Positions 4,865 through 7,975 of a stretch of 7,975 bases of DNA are shown here, in pieces (the first letter of the stretch is position 1; each line of letters begins with the position of its first letter). The notes beneath the pieces were generated by a model. It was not told where the DNA came from and made no database searches. It saw only the letters and a program-made list of their open reading frames with translations. The DNA comes from Clostridia bacterium (GTDB taxonomy: Bacteria; Bacillota; Clostridia; UMGS1883). The position numbers and the translations under genes are program-made. The stretch is taken from positions 1-7,975 of the forward strand of contig JAFSBF010000151.1 in assembly GCA_017441965.1 (NCBI GenBank), read 5' to 3'.

Positions 4865-6379
4865 ATGAAGAAAAGAATTTTATCACTTTTCCTCACAGTG
4901 CTTCTTGTGATGTCTGTTATGACATTCAACGCATCTGCAGAGGATTTAACGGTAAGCCTTGATGAGCTTGACGGCTACACCTATACCATAACGGGTGCAG
5001 GAGGCAGCAGCATTTTTGGGGATAATGTTAATTATGGTGTAGAGCAGACAGTGATTAACACTGACTCTGTTATTACCCTTAATTTCCCTGCTGATTTTAT
5101 AGATATATGGGATGCAGATAATGAAGAATCGGTATTTGTACCTGATTTTTATAATCAGGATGAACGCCTTACAACCGATGCTGTCGTTGTTAAAGGCGAT
5201 ATAAAGGTGCGCAAGGATGTTCAAAGTGAGGAGTCATATCGTCTTGAAAAAGGAGATTTTGATGTAGAATTTTTCGGCAGCGGTACAACAATCAAATTTA
5301 ACCAAACCGGCAATTACTTCATTACGGTAGGCGTTGGCTTCAATGATTCCGATGAAAGAATAGCTTTCATGGAAAAATATGCTGACTTGGGCGACAAATC
5401 AGGTCACTATATATTTGATATAGCTGTAAGAGTTGATATGGGCGAAAATCCTATCGGGTTTGATGATGACCTGAATTACTACGAAGAATATCAGGAGCCT
5501 GTTTATTCAAGTGAGGACGCATATAACAAAAGCCTTATTTCTATCGACGGTATAAAGGATTTGCACCCCTTTAGCCACTACCACGAAGGTCAGATAACTT
5601 ACATAGCATACTGCACAAGCCCCGTTACAATTACTGCACAGTGTGCTCTTGACGACTTTTCAGTATATCCTATGTACTATGCTAACGAGGGTCAGCTTTT
5701 GGATGAAAAGCTCCCCTTATTCCCTGACGGAAAGAAAGCACAGGATTACGACTGGTATGAGCGTCATCAGGAAATTTACGCAACTGAGCCTGATATTGAC
5801 CTTGTAGAATATGTTTACGCACAAAAGGGTGAAAAGTATACACTTACAAAGCCGGGCTACTACCACGCAAACGGCACCATATACGACGAGGCAGGAAACT
5901 ACGAAAATGATATCTATACTGATATTGTAATAAAAATCACTGACCTTAATGCAGTGTATGCTCCCTCTAAGGTATTGGTAGACGGTGAGGAATATAAGTT
6001 TGAAGCATATAATATCGAGGGAAACAACTACTTCAAGCTTCGTGATATCGCAATGCTTCTTAATAAAAACAATGCAGAGGCGCAGTTTGCAAACGTTACA
6101 TGGGATGATGTAAATAAGGTGGTTAATGTTATACCTCACCAGAAATATGTTCCCGTAGGCGGTGAATTTGCCGAAGGTGACGGCACTTCAAAGCTTGCAC
6201 AGTACGGTGCATCTGAGCTTTATATAGACGGCTATCCCGTAGGTGTAAGAGCATACCTTATAAACGGAAACAACTACTTTAAGCTTCGTGATTTGGCAGA
6301 AATATTTATGTTTGATGTAGATTGGGACGCAGCAGCAAACAGCGTAATTATCGATACTCTTTCAGCATTAAACCAATAA
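4865..6379 (+). CDS. Secreted protein of unknown function with C-terminal stalk-type repeats
   Basis: The 504-residue protein has a classical signal peptide (MKKRILS, hydrophobic core about 6-20, cleavage probably after ASA at 25). The mature part is acidic and rich in Asp, Glu and Tyr. Residues about 26-360 match no family I recognise and may be beta-rich. They contain the only two cysteines of the mature protein (Cys250, Cys260), a possible disulfide. The C-terminal part (about 368-497) resembles the copper-amine-oxidase-N-like or stalk domain of Clostridia and Paenibacillus surface proteins. Each half has the pattern 'V/L-DG-x-x-Y ... GNNYFKLRD(I/L)A ... V-WD ... N-x-V-x-V/I', at about 385-396 and 467-478. 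No sortase motif or C-terminal membrane helix is seen. The ATG at 4865 lies 8 nt after AAGGAG; the ATG at 4859 would be only 2 nt away. It is divergent from the two-component operon. Confidence 0.85.
   Translation: MKKRILSLFLTVLLVMSVMTFNASAEDLTVSLDELDGYTYTITGAGGSSIFGDNVNYGVEQTVINTDSVITLNFPADFIDIWDADNEESVFVPDFYNQDERLTTDAVVVKGDIKVRKDVQSEESYRLEKGDFDVEFFGSGTTIKFNQTGNYFITVGVGFNDSDERIAFMEKYADLGDKSGHYIFDIAVRVDMGENPIGFDDDLNYYEEYQEPVYSSEDAYNKSLISIDGIKDLHPFSHYHEGQITYIAYCTSPVTITAQCALDDFSVYPMYYANEGQLLDEKLPLFPDGKKAQDYDWYERHQEIYATEPDIDLVEYVYAQKGEKYTLTKPGYYHANGTIYDEAGNYENDIYTDIVIKITDLNAVYAPSKVLVDGEEYKFEAYNIEGNNYFKLRDIAMLLNKNNAEAQFANVTWDDVNKVVNVIPHQKYVPVGGEFAEGDGTSKLAQYGASELYIDGYPVGVRAYLINGNNYFKLRDLAEIFMFDVDWDAAANSVIIDTLSALNQ
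6020..6292 (+). repeat. Internal direct repeat encoding the GNNYFKLRD motif
   Basis: Within the secreted-protein gene, 27-bp segments at 6020-6046 and 6266-6292 are identical except for one synonymous C/T change. They encode GNNYFKLRD in both halves of the C-terminal domain. Nucleotide-level conservation well above that of the surrounding sequence suggests recent duplication, gene conversion or strong constraint. Confidence 0.7.
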
Positions 6380-6402
6380 CAAAGCTGACTTTGTCAACTA
6401 TT

Positions 6403-6433
6403 GGGTGCAGGCAATAATGCCTGCACCCCTTTT
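6403..6433 (+). terminator. Intrinsic terminator of the secreted-protein gene
   Basis: A GC-rich 11-bp perfect stem (6403-6413 with 6418-6428) with a 4-nt loop is followed by cTTTT at 6429-6433. It starts 24 nt after the stop codon. It is the best terminator in the window and should isolate the gene from ychF. Confidence 0.85.
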
Positions 6434-6447
6434 ATCAGGCTATCATA

Positions 6448-6572
6448 AGGGGCTGTAGCAAAATGTATATTTATGCAATCCATTAAGTAGGGACGGTCCT
6501 GTTTTGTCACAAAAAACAGGACCGTCCCCGAATGGCTTGCATTGTATATTAATACATTTTGCTACAGCCTCT
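6448..6572. mobile_element. MITE-like element with 18-bp terminal inverted repeats and a long inner hairpin
   Basis: The perfect 18-bp inverted repeats are 6451-6468 and 6552-6569 (core GGCTGTAGCAAAATG). They extend to 6448 and 6572 with one mismatch. At the centre is a perfect 16-bp stem (6490-6505 with 6513-6528, gggacggtcctgtttt type) with a 7-nt loop. The DNA between inner and outer stems also pairs imperfectly (gcaatccatt against gcaagccatt), so the whole unit can fold into one long hairpin. There is no coding capacity. From memory, gggacggtcctgtttt-type palindromes recur in Firmicute genomes; this was not checked. The outer ends resemble those of the element at 405-519. Confidence 0.7.
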
Positions 6573-6639
6573 TTATTTATGGAAAACTTTTCAAAAATTC
6601 ACATTTTATACCCCTCTCCAACAAATTCAAACATTTTTA

Positions 6640-6668
6640 TTGATAAATTGCATCGTGTATGGTATGAT
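6640..6668 (+). promoter_or_regulatory. Promoter of ychF
   Basis: TTGATA (6640-6645) and TATGAT (6663-6668), each 5 of 6 to consensus, are separated by 17 bp, with a TGG extended -10 in front of the second box. An overlapping alternative -10 (TATAAT, 6670-6675) has only a weak -35 (ttgcat, 6648-6653). The leader to the ATG would be about 35-45 nt. Confidence 0.65.
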
Positions 6669-6714
6669 ATATAATGTAACAATAGATGAAAAAATCAAGG
6701 AGTTGTAATAAATT

Positions 6715-7812
6715 ATGAAACTTGGCATCGTCGGACTTCCAAATGTCGGAAAAAGCACACTTTTCAACGCAATTACAAAGGCAGGTGCGGAAAGCGCAAA
6801 CTATCCTTTCTGTACTATTGAGCCAAATGTCGGCGTTGTTGCCGTTCCCGATGAAAGGCTGGATGTCCTTGCAAAAATGCATAACCCCGAAAAAATTACT
6901 CCCGCAATTGTGGAGTTTGTTGATATAGCAGGTCTTGTACGTGGTGCAAGCCGTGGTGAGGGTCTTGGAAATAAGTTCCTTTCCCATATACGTGAGGTTG
7001 ATGCAATCGTTCACGTTGTACGTTGCTTCGAGGATGCAAATATCGTTCACGTCGATGGCTCCGTTGACCCCCAGCGTGATATTGAAACAATTAATTTAGA
7101 GCTTGTATTTGCCGACCTTGAAAGCGTTGATAAGCGTATTGACAGAACACTGAAAATGATGAAATCAGGTGACAAGAAGTATCAAGCAGAATTAGAGCTT
7201 TGGAAAAGATTTAAAGAAGCACTTGAAAGCGGAAAAAGCGCACGCAGCGTGGAAATAACAGATGACGAAGCTGAAATTGTAAAAGAGCTTTCACTCCTTA
7301 CAATGAAGCCTGTGCTTTACGCCGCAAATGTTGCCGAGGGTGATTTTGCTGCAGGCATCGAAAATAATGAGTTTGTTAAAAAGGTGGAGGAAATTGCAAA
7401 GGCTGAAAATGCGCAGGTTCTTCCCATTTCCGCACAGATTGAGGAGGAAATAAGTTCACTCGACGGTGAGGAAAAACAGCTTTTCCTTGAAGAAATGGGA
7501 CTTTCCGAATCAGGACTTGACCGCCTTGTTAAAAAGAGCTATGCGCTCCTTGGTCTTATCAGCTACCTTACGGCAGGTGCTCCCGAAGTAAGGGCGTGGA
7601 CTATTACCAGAGGTACAAAGGCACCTCAGGCGGCAGGTAAAATCCATACCGATTTTGAAAAGGGCTTTATCCGCGCAGAGGTTGTTGCGTATAAGGATTT
7701 GATTGAATGCGGCTCACACGCTGCCGCAAAGGAAAAGGGTCTTGTTCGTAGTGAGGGTAAGGAATACGTGATGCAGGACGGGGACGTAGTTCTCTTCCGC
7801 TTTAACGTGTAA
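6715..7812 (+). CDS. ychF: YchF/OLA1-type ATPase (Obg-related P-loop protein)
   Basis: The 365-residue protein is the normal family length. The P-loop GLPNVGKST is at 7-15, the switch segment [10 protein letters not shown] at 29-38 and the Walker B/G3 DIAG at 70-73. The G4 position reads NVAE (205-208), the NxxE variant that gives YchF preference for ATP over GTP. A helical insertion lies around 130-175. The C-terminal TGS domain (about 281-364) contains [16 protein letters not shown] and ends [11 protein letters not shown]. YchF is a cytosolic, ribosome-associated ATPase linked to translation and oxidative-stress responses. The ATG at 6715 is 12 nt after AAGGAG (6697-6702), a slightly long spacing. 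It has its own promoter and no tight partner, so it looks monocistronic. Confidence 0.97.
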   Translation: MKLGIVGLPNVGKSTLFNAITKAGAESANYPFCTIEPNVGVVAVPDERLDVLAKMHNPEKITPAIVEFVDIAGLVRGASRGEGLGNKFLSHIREVDAIVHVVRCFEDANIVHVDGSVDPQRDIETINLELVFADLESVDKRIDRTLKMMKSGDKKYQAELELWKRFKEALESGKSARSVEITDDEAEIVKELSLLTMKPVLYAANVAEGDFAAGIENNEFVKKVEEIAKAENAQVLPISAQIEEEISSLDGEEKQLFLEEMGLSESGLDRLVKKSYALLGLISYLTAGAPEVRAWTITRGTKAPQAAGKIHTDFEKGFIRAEVVAYKDLIECGSHAAAKEKGLVRSEGKEYVMQDGDVVLFRFNV

Positions 7813-7832
7813 TCATATAAAAGATATTGTAG

Positions 7833-7852
7833 GGATGGGGCTTGCTCCATCC
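7833..7852 (+). repeat. Short hairpin after ychF, REP-like or weak terminator
   Basis: An 8-bp stem with one G-T wobble and a 4-nt cttg loop (ggatgggg / ctccatcc) starts 20 nt after the ychF stop. It is preceded by attgtag and followed by gaaatattt, with no T-tract. From memory, 'attgtagggg...hairpin...cg' units are frequent small repeats in Clostridia, so repeat is preferred over terminator; this was not verified. Confidence 0.45.
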
Positions 7853-7896
7853 GAAATATTTACAACTATCTACATACAAAAGAAAGAGAGGATAAT

Positions 7897-7975
7897 ATGA
7901 ACAGAAGAATATTTTGTCTGATGATGACATTTGTAATTATGTTCACATCATTTATCCCCTTTGTCGAGGCGGACA
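7897..7975 (+). CDS. N-terminus of a secreted protein, cut by the window end
   Basis: The ATG at 7897 follows GAGAGGA with 4-5 nt spacing. The 26 visible residues begin MNRRIFCLMMTFVIM, with a hydrophobic stretch and a likely signal-peptidase site after VEA (residues 23-25). The frame runs off the right edge without a stop, so function cannot be judged. The short positive N-terminus, hydrophobic core and A-x-(A/E)-type ending support export. The Cys at position 7 is too early to be a lipobox cysteine. Confidence 0.7.
   Translation, partial: MNRRIFCLMMTFVIMFTSFIPFVEAD

Noticed and set aside
6490..6528. Possible CRISPR repeat
   Set aside because: It is a single hairpin with no regularly spaced copies or spacers, and no cas genes are near.

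Overview
The window looks like chromosomal DNA from a low-GC Firmicute, most likely a gut-type member of the Clostridia. The signs are strong AAGGAG ribosome-binding sites, sigma-A-like promoters, a QueT-family ECF transporter component, secreted 'stalk-domain' proteins with the GNNYFKLRD motif, and intergenic palindromic repeats of the kind common in Clostridia. No species can be named from the sequence alone.

Layout. Positions 1-167 hold the C-terminal end of a PLP-dependent class I/II aminotransferase on the + strand. Positions 168-522 are a convergent gap filled with palindromes: a hairpin with a T-tract, a small hairpin cluster (300-368), and a MITE-like element with 19-bp perfect terminal inverted repeats (405-519). 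A four-gene run on the minus strand follows, read right to left: an OmpR/PhoB-type response regulator (4645-3953), a membrane sensor histidine kinase (3951-2485), a membrane-anchored HtrA/DegP serine protease with one PDZ domain (2483-1350), and a queT-like queuosine-precursor transporter gene (1002-523). The first three are packed with exactly 1 nt between stop and start. queT is set apart by a 347-bp gap that is mostly a structured inverted-repeat element (1012-1291).

A divergent intergenic region (4646-4864) separates the regulator from a secreted 504-residue protein of unknown function (4865-6379, + strand). Each side has a recognisable -10 box. Between them are two TTCACA hexamers in tandem, one helical turn apart, a plausible binding site for the OmpR-family regulator. 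The secreted-protein gene ends in a strong intrinsic terminator. It is followed by a second MITE-like element (6448-6572) whose ends resemble those of the first, then ychF with its own promoter (6715-7812), a short hairpin, and the start of another secreted-protein gene cut by the window end (7897-7975).

Working model (inference): the regulator/kinase/HtrA operon is an envelope-stress or cell-surface quality-control unit, comparable in logic to CssRS-HtrA of Bacillus. The divergent stalk-domain protein is a candidate member of the same regulon. The aminotransferase, queT and ychF appear to be unrelated housekeeping genes. I see no phage, CRISPR, tRNA, rRNA or transposase gene. The non-coding novelty lies in the intergenic repeat families and the divergent control region.
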